The notes below the pieces were generated by a model. The model ran no database searches and was not told where the DNA came from. It saw only the letters and a program-made list of their open reading frames with translations. Source: Mycobacterium sp. D16Q13 (GTDB lineage Bacteria > Actinomycetota > Actinomycetes > Mycobacteriales > Mycobacteriaceae). Taken from it: a stretch of DNA of 56,135 bases. Positions within the stretch are counted from its first letter, which is position 1. The number at the start of each line of letters is the position of its first letter. The translations under genes and the position numbers were made by a program. The stretch covers positions 1-56,135 of the forward strand of contig NZ_MAEW01000027.1 of NCBI RefSeq assembly GCF_002013375.1. Direction: 5' to 3'. This document shows, piece after piece, positions 17,174-25,613 of the stretch.

Positions 17174-17547
17174 GTGGTGCTCGACGACACCCCAGAGAAG
17201 AGCGGCCCGGCCCGTCCCGTACCGGGCGTGAACGGATCCAGAAGCTGGCCCGAGCCGCGCTCAACGCGGATGTCACCGTCGAACAACTCGACACCGTGCT
17301 GACCGATATGTCCGCTGTTCTCATCGACATGAACGACACGCTTAGCGTCATCGGCGAGCTCACGCCCCGCATGATGATCGTTGTCGAGCGGATGGAGAAC
17401 GTCATGACGCGCATCGAGCGGATCGTCGGGCTCGCCGAGTCGGTGCTCACGCCAATCACCGTCACCGAGTCGGCGGTCCGCGGCGTCCTGGCGTCCTTTC
17501 AGAACGAGATCAAGCGACGGTTGAACCCATCGCGTCCCGAGGACTAA
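17174..17547 (+). pseudogene. Hypothetical helical protein with apparent one-base frameshift
   Basis: Coding character runs in one frame from GTG 17174 (VLDDTPEKSGPARPVPG) and in the -1 related frame from about 17227 on (RERIQKLARAALNADVTVEQLDTVLTDM through PSRPED, stop 17545-17547). No start codon exists in the second frame before GTG 17296, yet its codons are clearly gene-like from 17233. Restoring one G to the GGG at 17224-17226 joins both frames into a 124-residue protein. It would be a helical, coiled-coil-like protein with Met-rich segments (ERMENVMTRIERIVG) and no recognised family. If translation really starts at 17296 a shortened 83-residue protein remains. Its end overlaps the convergent HTH gene by four bases. 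Confidence 0.6.
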
Positions 17548-18377
17548 TCCAGCGCCTGCTCTCCCACCACGCCCAAGAGTCGCAGGCTCTCCAACGCCGA
17601 GGATCCGGCGGGCGGAGTGAGTACCACCAACTGCTGACCATCAGCGGTGGCGAGCACCTCACAGTCCAGGGTGATGGCGCCGACGCGGGTCAGAAATGTC
17701 TTGCGCTGCATACGCCGTGCGGCCACCTCGTGCCGCTCCCACAACCCTGCGAATTCGGGGCTGCGCTGCAGAAGGCTCTCGACCAGTTCACGCATGTCGG
17801 CATCGGCGCGCCTGCGCCCCCACGCCGCGCGTAGGTCGGCCACCAACGTGCGGCCATGCTCCTCGTGATCCTCCTCGGGCGCCGCCTCACGTATCCGGGG
17901 ATCGGTAAACCACTGCCAGATCAAGCTGGACTGCAGCCCCATGTCACCGGTGACGAGGTCGCCCGACAACAGTTTCGAGAGTTCGTTCTGCGCCAACGTG
18001 ATTCCCGTATCTGAGCAGACCAGTGCCGCGGCGTCACGCAATTGATCGAGAACAAAGAGCAGCGCCGGACGCACGCGCGTCGCGCGTGGGGCTCGGTCGG
18101 GAGCGGTGTGTCCGGCAAGCCGGTAGAGATGATCGGTCTCGTCATCGGTGAGGCGCAGGGTGCGCGCGAGGGCACGCAGCATCTGCTCAGAGGGCTGAGC
18201 GCTGCGGGCCTGTTCCAGCCTGCCGTAATAGTCGACCGACATACCCGTCAGCTGTGCGACTTCTTCACGCCGCAGACCCGCGGTACGGCGACGTGAGCCT
18301 GCGGGCAGCCCAACCTCCGCCGGCTGTACCGCCTCGCGGCGACGGCGCAGGAAGTCCGCGAGCGACTCTCGATCCAT
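17544..18377 (-). CDS. Helix-turn-helix regulator with MmyB-like ligand-binding domain
   Basis: A 277-residue XRE-type regulator. The N-terminal helix-turn-helix includes RRREAVQPAEVGLPAG, GLRREEVAQLTGMSVDYYGRLEQ and MLRALARTLRLTDDE. A C-terminal MmyB-like PAS-related domain follows (about 100-270, LDQLRDAAALVCSDTGITLAQN), a fold that binds fatty-acid-like ligands in relatives. The ATG at 18377 fits the family start (MDRESLADFLRRRREA). Actinobacterial members usually control an adjacent oxidoreductase; here an aldo/keto reductase gene is divergent, 101 bases away. Confidence 0.9.
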   Translation of the reverse strand: MDRESLADFLRRRREAVQPAEVGLPAGSRRRTAGLRREEVAQLTGMSVDYYGRLEQARSAQPSEQMLRALARTLRLTDDETDHLYRLAGHTAPDRAPRATRVRPALLFVLDQLRDAAALVCSDTGITLAQNELSKLLSGDLVTGDMGLQSSLIWQWFTDPRIREAAPEEDHEEHGRTLVADLRAAWGRRRADADMRELVESLLQRSPEFAGLWERHEVAARRMQRKTFLTRVGAITLDCEVLATADGQQLVVLTPPAGSSALESLRLLGVVGEQALD

Positions 18378-18478
18378 CGCACCATTGTTGCCGTGGCACC
18401 CTTCTCCAGCCAGGGACTGGCAGTCCCCGGTTACACGCGCCGTGGTTGTACCGCCTGATCCGGCCAAGACTGGGAGGC

Positions 18479-19465
18479 ATGAAGACCACTACCACCGGCA
18501 CACTGACCACCTCGGCCCTGGGCCTCGGCTGCATGGCCATGTCGGGCGCGTATGGCCCGTCCGATCGAGGCGAGGCCATCGCCACCGTGCATGCCGCACT
18601 CGACGCGGGAATCACTCTGCTGGACACCGCCGACTTCTACGGCATGGGGCACAACGAACTCCTACTCGCCGAGGCGCTGCGATCAATACCTCGGGACCGA
18701 TTCCAGCTCAGCGTGAAGTTCGGTGGCCAACTCGGCCCCGACACCTCCTGGCTAGGGTTCGACGCTCGACCCTGTGCCGTGAAGGCGGCCGCCGCCTATT
18801 CATTGCAGCGTCTCGGCACCGATTACCTCGACATCTACCGCCCGGCACGGCTGGATCCGGCGGTCCCGATCGAGGACACCATCGGTGCGATCGGCGAACT
18901 CGTCGACGCGGGATACGTGCGGCGGATCGGACTGTCGGAGGTCGGATCGGAAACCATCCGCCGGGCGGCAGCGGTCCGGCCCATCAACGACCTCCAGATC
19001 GAATACTCCTTGGTATCCCGCGGTATCGAGGACGACATCTCGGACACCTGCCGCGAATTGGGAATCGGCGTCACCGCCTACGGCGTGCTGGCCCGCGGAC
19101 TGATCGGTGGTCATTGGACGAAATCCAGTGGTGGGCACGGCGATTTCCGAAACGCCAGCCCGCGGTTCGCCGAGGACAATCTGGATCGCAACTTGGGCCT
19201 GGTCGAGACATTGCGCGGGGTCGCGACGGAGCTCGACGTTACGGTGGCCCAGGCGGCGATCGCCTGGGTGGCGTCCCGCGGCACCGACATCGTGCCGCTG
19301 GTGGGTGCGCGCACCCGGACTCGGCTCACCGAGGCATTGGGTGCGGCGGATCTTGAGCTCACCCCCGGCCAGCTGCACCGGATCGAGCTGGCTATGCCCA
19401 TAGAACAGGTGGCCGGTGACCGCTACTCCGCAGCGCAGATGGCGGTCCTCGACTCCGAACGGTGA
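18479..19465 (+). CDS. Aldo/keto reductase lacking the catalytic His
   Basis: A 328-residue NADPH-dependent aldo/keto reductase of the AKR13-like/YajO group. Catalytic Asp49, Tyr54 (LLDTADFYG) and Lys80 (LSVKFGG) are present. The position of the usual His (YYQHRxDP in relatives) reads YRPARLDP, so Ala123 replaces it; I have seen this variant in a subset of actinobacterial AKRs, so it may be a subgroup trait. The C-terminal cofactor site (LVGARTRTRLTEALGA) is intact. ATG 18479 has GGGAGG just upstream. It is divergent from the MmyB-like regulator and 27 bases before the nitroreductase gene. Confidence 0.9.
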   Translation: MKTTTTGTLTTSALGLGCMAMSGAYGPSDRGEAIATVHAALDAGITLLDTADFYGMGHNELLLAEALRSIPRDRFQLSVKFGGQLGPDTSWLGFDARPCAVKAAAAYSLQRLGTDYLDIYRPARLDPAVPIEDTIGAIGELVDAGYVRRIGLSEVGSETIRRAAAVRPINDLQIEYSLVSRGIEDDISDTCRELGIGVTAYGVLARGLIGGHWTKSSGGHGDFRNASPRFAEDNLDRNLGLVETLRGVATELDVTVAQAAIAWVASRGTDIVPLVGARTRTRLTEALGAADLELTPGQLHRIELAMPIEQVAGDRYSAAQMAVLDSER

Positions 19466-19492
19466 ACCCGGGGCGCTGACTAGAGTGGCGCC

Positions 19493-20167
19493 ATGGAGCT
19501 CTACGACGTCATGCGCACCACCTTCGCGGCACGTGAGTTCACCGGGGAACCATTGCCCGACAATGTGTTAGACCGCATCCTCGACAACGCCCGGTTCGCT
19601 CCCAGCGGAGGCAATCGGCAGGCCGGACACATCATCGTGATCAGGGACCCCTCCACGCGTGCGGGCCTGATCGAGGCGACCACGCCGGGCGCACGCCGGT
19701 ACTTCGCGCAGATCGCGGCCGGTGAGTCACCGTGGAATCCGGTCAGTCCCACCCTCGTTGCCCCGGAAACCGTCGCCGCGACCAGGGTTCCCGAGTCGGT
19801 TTTCGAACCGCTGCGCACCGCATCGGTGGTGCTTGTCGTGTGCGTGGACCTGAGACTGGTCGCGGCCACGGATCAGGGGCTGGATCGCATCGGCGTCATC
19901 AGCGGAGCGTCGATCTATCCGCTGGTGTGGAACATCCTACTGGCTGCCCGAGCGGAGGGCTTCGGCGGCACCCTGACCACCATGGCCGTGGCGCAAGAGC
20001 CGAAAGTGCGTGAGCTGCTGGGTATCCCCGATACATATGCGGTGGCGGCCGTCTTGCCCATCGGCAAGCCCGTAAAGCAGTTAAGGAAGTTACGACGCAA
20101 TACCGTCGACGAGTTCGTCACCCGCGAACGCTTCGACGGGGACCCCTACCTTCCCGGAACCGACTGA
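19493..20167 (+). CDS. Nitroreductase-family FMN oxidoreductase
   Basis: A 224-residue flavoprotein of the nitroreductase fold. The FMN-binding N-terminus reads MRTTFAAREFTGEPLPDNVLDRILDNARFAPSGGNRQ, with the usual Arg and Ser contacts, and LVWNILLAARAEGFGGTLTT is the dimer-interface/FMN helix. The C-terminus IPDTYAVAAVLPIGKP closes the fold. Enzymes of this kind reduce nitro groups, quinones or enoyl substrates with NAD(P)H. It lies 27 bases after the aldo/keto reductase, so the two are probably cotranscribed and share the MmyB-type regulator. Confidence 0.9.
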   Translation: MELYDVMRTTFAAREFTGEPLPDNVLDRILDNARFAPSGGNRQAGHIIVIRDPSTRAGLIEATTPGARRYFAQIAAGESPWNPVSPTLVAPETVAATRVPESVFEPLRTASVVLVVCVDLRLVAATDQGLDRIGVISGASIYPLVWNILLAARAEGFGGTLTTMAVAQEPKVRELLGIPDTYAVAAVLPIGKPVKQLRKLRRNTVDEFVTRERFDGDPYLPGTD

Positions 20168-20256
20168 GGTTTGTGGCCCGGGGAACCCGTGGGCGTCAGT
20201 CACGACGGCGTTTGATCGAATGGACGTGCCAGTCTGCGATCTGAAACGAGCCGCCC

Positions 20257-20997
20257 GTGAACGCACAGGACGAACCGGACACCACACCGGACGAACCGGA
20301 CACCGCCCTACCCGAGGAGCCCGGAGACGACGCTCGCCAGGAGACTGCTCCGGCGCTGATCACGGCGACCGGGCTGGGGGTGGACGGCGAACACGGACCG
20401 CTTTTTTCCGGCATCGACCTGGAACTCACCTCGGGGTTTCACGCCATCCAGATGCCCGGCGGACCCGGACAGCACACGCTGTTACTGGCGCTGGCCGGCC
20501 GGCTCAAGCCCAGCCACGGCTCCGTCACCGTGATGGGCGACAGCGATCCGCGTGCGATCCGCCGACACTGCGCCATCGCCGCCTTCGCCGATATCGACGA
20601 GCTGGAAGAGACTGTGACGGTCCAGACCGTTCTCGCCGAGCAGGTCCGCTGGCTAGCACCGTGGTTCTCGCGGGTACCCGTCGATACCGGACGCGACAAA
20701 TTGGCCGAGGTGTTCGGGGAACTCCCGCCGCCATCCGCAAGCACGTTCATCGTCGAACTGTCCGATCTCGACCTATTCCTCTTACGCATCACACTGGCGC
20801 TGCTGTCGGACCGGCCCATTCTGGTTGTCGGTGACCTGGAGCAGGTCCGTGACAACGCGCGCCGCGCCACGGCCGTCGAGCGGCTCGGTGCGATCGCCGA
20901 GAACCGCACCGTCGTTGTCGGGGTGACCAATCCCCTGGGCATCGACGCACCCGTCCACGACTTGCACGATCACCGCATCCTCACCGGGAGGGACTAA
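20257..20997 (+). CDS. Degenerate ABC-type ATP-binding protein (pseudo-ATPase) of a YhgE/Pip system
   Basis: A 246-residue protein with ABC ATPase layout but broken motifs. The Walker A position reads MPGGPGQHT (66-74), with Gln72 instead of the essential Lys and His73 instead of Ser. The signature position reads LSDLD (169-173) instead of LSGGQ. Walker B reads PILVVGDLE, with the acidic residue that activates water shifted. An acidic disordered N-terminus (DEPDTTPDEPDTALPEEPGDD) precedes the domain. The overall strands (GVDGEHGPLFSGIDLEL, LALAGRLKPSHGSVTVMGD) leave no doubt about ancestry. GTG start. The stop is two bases before the permease ATG, so they are coupled. It probably acts as a non-hydrolysing partner of the membrane protein. 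Confidence 0.8.
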   Translation: MNAQDEPDTTPDEPDTALPEEPGDDARQETAPALITATGLGVDGEHGPLFSGIDLELTSGFHAIQMPGGPGQHTLLLALAGRLKPSHGSVTVMGDSDPRAIRRHCAIAAFADIDELEETVTVQTVLAEQVRWLAPWFSRVPVDTGRDKLAEVFGELPPPSASTFIVELSDLDLFLLRITLALLSDRPILVVGDLEQVRDNARRATAVERLGAIAENRTVVVGVTNPLGIDAPVHDLHDHRILTGRD

Positions 20998-20999
20998 CC

Positions 21000-22946
21000 A
21001 TGCTCGCTGGACTCGCATACGGTTCAGAAATAAAGCGTTTCGGCCGCAGCCGAATGACCCGCGCCGCGATCGTCGTCCTCATGCTGCTGCCGCTGGTGTA
21101 CGGCGCGCTGTATCTGTGGGCGTACTGGGACCCCTTCGGCCACGTCAACAAGATGCCCGTGGCACTCGTCAACGCCGACAAGGGCGCCACCGTCTCCGGC
21201 CAGCACGTAAACATCGGCGAGGAAATCTCCAAGAGCCTCACCGCCGACGGCAGCATGGACTGGCATGTTCTCAGTCTCGATGAGGCGCGCAGCGGGGTTG
21301 ATCACGGCACGTACTACTTCATGTTGGAGCTGCCCCCCGATTTCAGTGAGGCCATCGCCTCGCCGCTCACCGGTCAGCCGAAGCAGGCCAATCTGGTCGC
21401 CGTCTACAACGACGCCAATAACTACATCTCCTCGAGCATCGGCCGCACCGCCATCGATCAGGTGCTCAATGCGGTCTCGACCCGTATCTCCGGCCAGGCC
21501 GTCAATCAGGTTCTGTCCGTCGTGGTCTCCTCCGGGGCAGGTATCCAGCAAGCCGCCGATGGCGCTCAGAAACTCGCGGACGGCGCGGCTAAGGTCGACG
21601 ACGGTGCGGGGCAGCTCGCCAACGGGCTGCACACCGCCCGGCCCGGATCTGCGCAACTGGCCACCGGCGCCAAGCAGCTCTCCGATGGCATCAACCAGGC
21701 CACTGACCCTCTGCTGACCGTCAGCAAGGCGGTCGCAAACATCGGCGGCAGTACCGACAAACTTCAGCAGGGCACGGACGCGCTCCGGCAAGCCAACGAT
21801 CAGATCGACGGCATTGCCAAGGCACAGGACAACGCCGCCAACGCGCTGACCGCCGTAATCGATCAGCTGGCGGGACGCCAAGATCCGGCGGCGAACACGC
21901 TGCGCGGAATCCAGGATCAGCTACGCGAACATCAGTTCACACCCCAGGTTCGCCAGCAGCTGACAGACGCAGAGAACGCGTCGATCGCGATGACCGAGAC
22001 GTTGCGGGGCCCTGGCAGTCCGCTGAAGTCGGCGCTCGATCAAGTGGGCGGCAAGGGACAGGAACTCACCAACAAGCTCACCCAGATGCGGAACGGCGCA
22101 CAGCAGCTGGCGACCGGCAACGCGCAATTGGCCAGCGGTATCGCTCGCATGGACGATGGCGCACAACAACTGAAGTCCGGTACCTCGCAACTGCGCTCCG
22201 GCTCGGCGGAACTGGCGACCAAGCTCGCCGACGGGGCCAAGCAGGTGCCCAACTGGAGTGCTCAACAGAAGGACGCCATCGCCGATACCATCGGCGGCCC
22301 GGTGCATCTAGAGACCTCGCATGAGAACGCCGCACCTAATTTCGGCACCGGAATGGCGCCGTTCTTCGTCACACTGGCATTGTTCTTCGGGGCCTTGGTG
22401 CTGTGGATGATACTGCGGCCCTTGCAGAATCGTGCAATCGCCGCAGAGGTTCTCCCCATCCGGGTGGCCCTCTCCAGCTATCTGCCCGCCGCCACCATCG
22501 GGATTTTCCAGGCGATCATCCTGTACTGCGTGGTGCGATTCGCCCTCGGAATGCATGCCGCGCACCCGGTCGCGATGCTCGGCTTCATGGTGCTGATTTC
22601 GTTCGCGTTCGTCGCCGCGACCCAGGCCATCAACGCGCTGGTCGGTCCCGCCGTCGGGCGCGTACTGCTTATGGCGCTACTGATGTTGCAGCTGGTCAGT
22701 GCCGGTGGCATGTATCCGGTGGAGACCACGTCGAGACCCTTCCAGGTACTGCACAAATACGACCCGATGACGTACGGCGTCGATGGGCTACGCCAGCTGA
22801 TCCTGGGCGGTATCGACGGCAGACTGTGGCAGGCGGTGGTCACGCTGCTCTGCATCGCGTTGGGTGGGCTCCTGATCACCAGCCTCTCGGCCCGGCGTAA
22901 TCAGCTCTGGAATCTGACGAGGCTGCTGCCGTCGATCAAGATGTAG
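21000..22946 (+). CDS. YhgE/Pip-domain ABC-2 type membrane protein
   Basis: A 648-residue protein. An N-terminal membrane helix (AAIVVLMLLPLVYGALYLWAYWDPFG, about 20-45) has the YhgE/Pip N-terminal wording, followed by an extracytoplasmic domain (VALVNADKGATVSGQ). A long region from about 180 to 425 carries repeated LxxGAxQLxxG units that form an extended coiled stalk. Then there are five to six membrane helices of the ABC-2 type (from about 445), ending ITSLSARRNQLWNLTRLLPS. The family includes phage-infection protein and type VII secretion-associated YueB-like proteins. It pairs with the degenerate ATPase upstream. Its end overlaps the convergent whiB gene by 11 bases. Confidence 0.88.
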   Translation: MLAGLAYGSEIKRFGRSRMTRAAIVVLMLLPLVYGALYLWAYWDPFGHVNKMPVALVNADKGATVSGQHVNIGEEISKSLTADGSMDWHVLSLDEARSGVDHGTYYFMLELPPDFSEAIASPLTGQPKQANLVAVYNDANNYISSSIGRTAIDQVLNAVSTRISGQAVNQVLSVVVSSGAGIQQAADGAQKLADGAAKVDDGAGQLANGLHTARPGSAQLATGAKQLSDGINQATDPLLTVSKAVANIGGSTDKLQQGTDALRQANDQIDGIAKAQDNAANALTAVIDQLAGRQDPAANTLRGIQDQLREHQFTPQVRQQLTDAENASIAMTETLRGPGSPLKSALDQVGGKGQELTNKLTQMRNGAQQLATGNAQLASGIARMDDGAQQLKSGTSQLRSGSAELATKLADGAKQVPNWSAQQKDAIADTIGGPVHLETSHENAAPNFGTGMAPFFVTLALFFGALVLWMILRPLQNRAIAAEVLPIRVALSSYLPAATIGIFQAIILYCVVRFALGMHAAHPVAMLGFMVLISFAFVAATQAINALVGPAVGRVLLMALLMLQLVSAGGMYPVETTSRPFQVLHKYDPMTYGVDGLRQLILGGIDGRLWQAVVTLLCIALGGLLITSLSARRNQLWNLTRLLPSIKM

Positions 22947-23346
22947 CCTGATCCGCCGCGGCGGCCTTGCGCCGTGACCGTGTCATGGCCACCCGGCGCT
23001 CGCGCGTCGTCATCGCGCCCCAAACGCCGTGTGGTTCATCGGTTCTTATGGCATGGGCCGCGCACGGCACTCGTACCGGACACTCGTTGCAGATCCGTTT
23101 TGCCTGTACCTCGTATTGCTTCCGCAACGCTCCGCGCTGAGTTTCGGCGTCGTAGAAGATATCCGTCGACATTCCGCGACAGACCGCTTTGACCTGCCAC
23201 TCCAGTTCATCCAGCGCCGGTTCCACGCCGCGAAACTTTGGTCGTGTCACGGCCTTGCTCCAGACCACCCACAAACATTCGGGCGCGTCGATGCCATCCG
23301 CATCCACCGAGTCTGGAGCCGAATGCCGGCGATACGCGATAGCCAC
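22936..23346 (-). CDS. WhiB-family iron-sulfur transcriptional regulator
   Basis: A 136-residue Wbl protein. The four cluster-binding Cys are Cys56, Cys86, Cys89 and Cys95 (VCRG, CNEC, PCAAHA), followed by the beta-turn GVWGA (107-111) and a basic DNA-binding tail (TTRERRVAMTRSRRK). The turn is normally GVWGG; Ala at the last place is a mild variant. An extra Cys24 lies in the N-terminal extension. GTG start at 23346. It is not one of the canonical WhiB1-7 by simple inspection. It converges on the YhgE/Pip gene with an 11-base overlap. Confidence 0.9.
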   Translation of the reverse strand: MAIAYRRHSAPDSVDADGIDAPECLWVVWSKAVTRPKFRGVEPALDELEWQVKAVCRGMSTDIFYDAETQRGALRKQYEVQAKRICNECPVRVPCAAHAIRTDEPHGVWGAMTTRERRVAMTRSRRKAAAADQATS

Positions 23347-23384
23347 TTTGGATAATGCGCGCCGCGGAATTGACCCGACTGGCT

Positions 23385-24551
23385 CTAGGATTCGCCGGTG
23401 CCCATCGCTATTGTGCGCGACCGCCGAGCGACGTCACCTCGGCGGACGGATGCGGCAACAGTCCAGGCGGCGATTGTGCTCGCCGCGGCGACGCCGAGAC
23501 AAATCACGGCGTACCAGAGGCTGCCGATCGGATCGCCTGCAGTGGTCACACCATTCGCCGCCCCGAAGTAGCCCCGCAGCGCGCTTGCCCACAGCACTGC
23601 CATGACCGCAAGGTAGATGCCGGCATATATCAGGATGGCCGGATGCGTGGTGTAACCATCCGCGCCAGCGCGCCGGACATCGAGCCACTGTTTGATCAGC
23701 GCCGGTGCTGCCACTGCCACCAGGGCTATCAGCTCCAGGGCGTAGACGACACCGACCACCGCGGTACTGCCCGATATCGCACCCGCGATGGTGGCGGGCA
23801 TCGGCAGGACCGCAGTACCGATCGAGGCCAGCACGCCGATAACCACAGTGCGCCATATGATCTGACCACCGGTGAAGGATTTCCTTTCGTCCACGTGGCG
23901 GCCGACAAATAGCTGCGCACAGAACGCCAGGGACATCGGCCACAGGGCGGCGAAGACGACCACACTGCCCATCGGCACCGAGTCGAAGAACGGCTTGTTC
24001 AGTGGATTGTCCAGAGTCCATTCCCACCAACGCAATTGCGGCCCGAGGTGGTCGAAGATCTCATAGAACGCGTGATGCACCAGACCGACGCAGGCCGCTC
24101 CGATCAGAACCCCATAGCGGCGGAAGACCCCCAATGTCCGCACGATCTCGAAGGCTACCGTGGCCATCATCGGGTAGATCGCGATGATGTACAGGGGTAG
24201 CCGGCCCCACAGAAAATCTACGGTAAAGACGTTGTGCGCGAACATGGTATCGACATGCTCGCTGATGCCGAACGGCCCGGGAAAATACAGCGGCGGTTCG
24301 ATGATCAATAGATACGCGATCGCCCCGAACCACACAACGATGTTCGTCGGATCGTTGTGGCGGCGCAGCCGGATGATCGCGTACACCAATGCCAGCACCG
24401 CCCCTGCGATCACGGTCAGCTCCAAGACCGGCAGCGTCCAGTTCTGTAGTGAGAACGGGCTGCGGAAGACAGCGATCCCGCCTGCGGTGTCGCATGAGAA
24501 ACCCAGCCGCACCGCCAGATCGGCGAAGGTCGGCGCACACAGATCAGACAC
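23385..24551 (-). CDS. Polytopic membrane protein, unknown function
   Basis: A 388-residue membrane protein with about nine or ten hydrophobic helices and short loops (for example LELTVIAGAVLALVYAII, IVVWFGAIAYLLI, VVVFAALWPMSLAFCAQLFVG). Loops contain conserved-looking aromatic/His residues (GLVHHAFYEIFDHLGPQLRWWEW). I do not recognise a named family. The GTG at 24551 is two bases after the stop of the hydrolase gene, which argues for translational coupling and this start over one at 24593. Cotranscribed with the metal-dependent hydrolase, and possibly controlled by the nearby TetR regulator. Confidence 0.8.
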   Translation of the reverse strand: MSDLCAPTFADLAVRLGFSCDTAGGIAVFRSPFSLQNWTLPVLELTVIAGAVLALVYAIIRLRRHNDPTNIVVWFGAIAYLLIIEPPLYFPGPFGISEHVDTMFAHNVFTVDFLWGRLPLYIIAIYPMMATVAFEIVRTLGVFRRYGVLIGAACVGLVHHAFYEIFDHLGPQLRWWEWTLDNPLNKPFFDSVPMGSVVVFAALWPMSLAFCAQLFVGRHVDERKSFTGGQIIWRTVVIGVLASIGTAVLPMPATIAGAISGSTAVVGVVYALELIALVAVAAPALIKQWLDVRRAGADGYTTHPAILIYAGIYLAVMAVLWASALRGYFGAANGVTTAGDPIGSLWYAVICLGVAAASTIAAWTVAASVRRGDVARRSRTIAMGTGES

Positions 24552-24553
24552 GA

Positions 24554-25489
24554 TCAGACTCCTACCTGCGTCGCCTGATCGGCCGTGTACCACTGGGTGA
24601 CTTCGTAACCGGCCTCATACCGGGCGAACCATTCGTCGGCCAATGCCGGCAGCTTCTCGTGCGCCGGATTGTGGCCCGGAATCTGACTGCGCACCGCGCC
24701 CGACATGGCGACCATCACCTCGCGTACCGGCAGGTGCCTGAAGGCGTTTTCAATGGGCCCGTCGTACGGCGCGTCTACGAATGGGATGCGGTGCAGCAGT
24801 GACTTCTTACGCGCTTGCATACCGAACATCGACAGAGCATCCACCTTGCGGTCTTCCAGCGGAACGTGTTTGTTGAATCCTTCGCACGCGATGCGCAGCA
24901 CGGACCACACATGCCTGAAAATCGAGGGGGCCATCCGCATGCGGTACCACGGATCGTTGGCCACCGCGTCATAGATGATCAGGGCTGAACTCCGATGCTC
25001 AACCTCTTCGACGAAGTGCCATAAGAACAACGAGGCGACGCGATCATCGCCGGGCGCGAACAAGCTGTCGTCGTGGTCCAGCATCAGCTTGAAGACCGGC
25101 GTGAAGGTCGCCTCCAAGTCGGCGGTGTACGCCAACCGGTACTTCAATGGCCTATTGGCGGTCAGGTCGTCGAAGGCGGCGATCACCTCATCCAGGGTTT
25201 CCTTGAGGCCCGGGTAGCTCTTGATCAGGCCCTTGGCGTGCTGACGATGCCCCATGGAGTGCTGTCCCTCTTGCCGAACGAAGGCCTCTGCCTCCTGCGC
25301 GATCTCGGGATCCGCAATCAACGGAATGGCCTCGGGAATCATCTGCCCGATCATCTTCTCGAACGCGATTGCCAGAAAGGAGACAGCGTTGGCCATGCTC
25401 GAAAACGCCGGGTTGGACTCGTTCCACAGGAACGGCACGTGGTGGTCGGCGAACGCAAACCGCAACTTGCGCACGATGAGTTCCGTCAT
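24554..25489 (-). CDS. Predicted metal-dependent hydrolase (COG3687/PF10118 type)
   Basis: A 311-residue helical protein with spaced Glu/His motifs: ERxEGQHS-like FVRQEGQHSMGHRQH near residues 70-85, and FVEEVEHRSSAL near 160. These resemble the carboxylate/His helices of the uncharacterised metal-dependent hydrolase family found across proteobacteria and actinobacteria, possibly a di-iron ferritin-like fold. No signal peptide. ATG 25489 follows AGGTG by six bases; a GTG at 25498 is possible. The gene is divergent from a TetR regulator and translationally coupled to a membrane protein gene. Confidence 0.82.
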   Translation of the reverse strand: MTELIVRKLRFAFADHHVPFLWNESNPAFSSMANAVSFLAIAFEKMIGQMIPEAIPLIADPEIAQEAEAFVRQEGQHSMGHRQHAKGLIKSYPGLKETLDEVIAAFDDLTANRPLKYRLAYTADLEATFTPVFKLMLDHDDSLFAPGDDRVASLFLWHFVEEVEHRSSALIIYDAVANDPWYRMRMAPSIFRHVWSVLRIACEGFNKHVPLEDRKVDALSMFGMQARKKSLLHRIPFVDAPYDGPIENAFRHLPVREVMVAMSGAVRSQIPGHNPAHEKLPALADEWFARYEAGYEVTQWYTADQATQVGV

Positions 25490-25508
25490 GGCAGGCACCT
25501 CACTTGAA

Positions 25509-25542
25509 CATACAATAAGACATTGATTTGTTGATCTGTATG
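25509..25542. promoter_or_regulatory. Candidate TetR operator (imperfect dyad)
   Basis: The AT-rich divergent promoter between the hydrolase and TetR genes carries CATACA at 25509-25514 and TGTATG at 25537-25542, with ACA/TGT matches inside. The dyad is imperfect (about 9 of 17 positions), so this is a weak call based mainly on position. Confidence 0.4.
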
Positions 25543-25613
25543 ATTACTGGATAGGCTGAGTTCTGTCAACGGCCGATATGCTGCATGGATGCCCGCGGCC
25601 AGAGGACTCGACG

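Noticed and set aside
17210..17240. Programmed ribosomal frameshift
   Set aside because: No slippery heptamer or downstream pseudoknot is evident; a simple one-base loss explains it.
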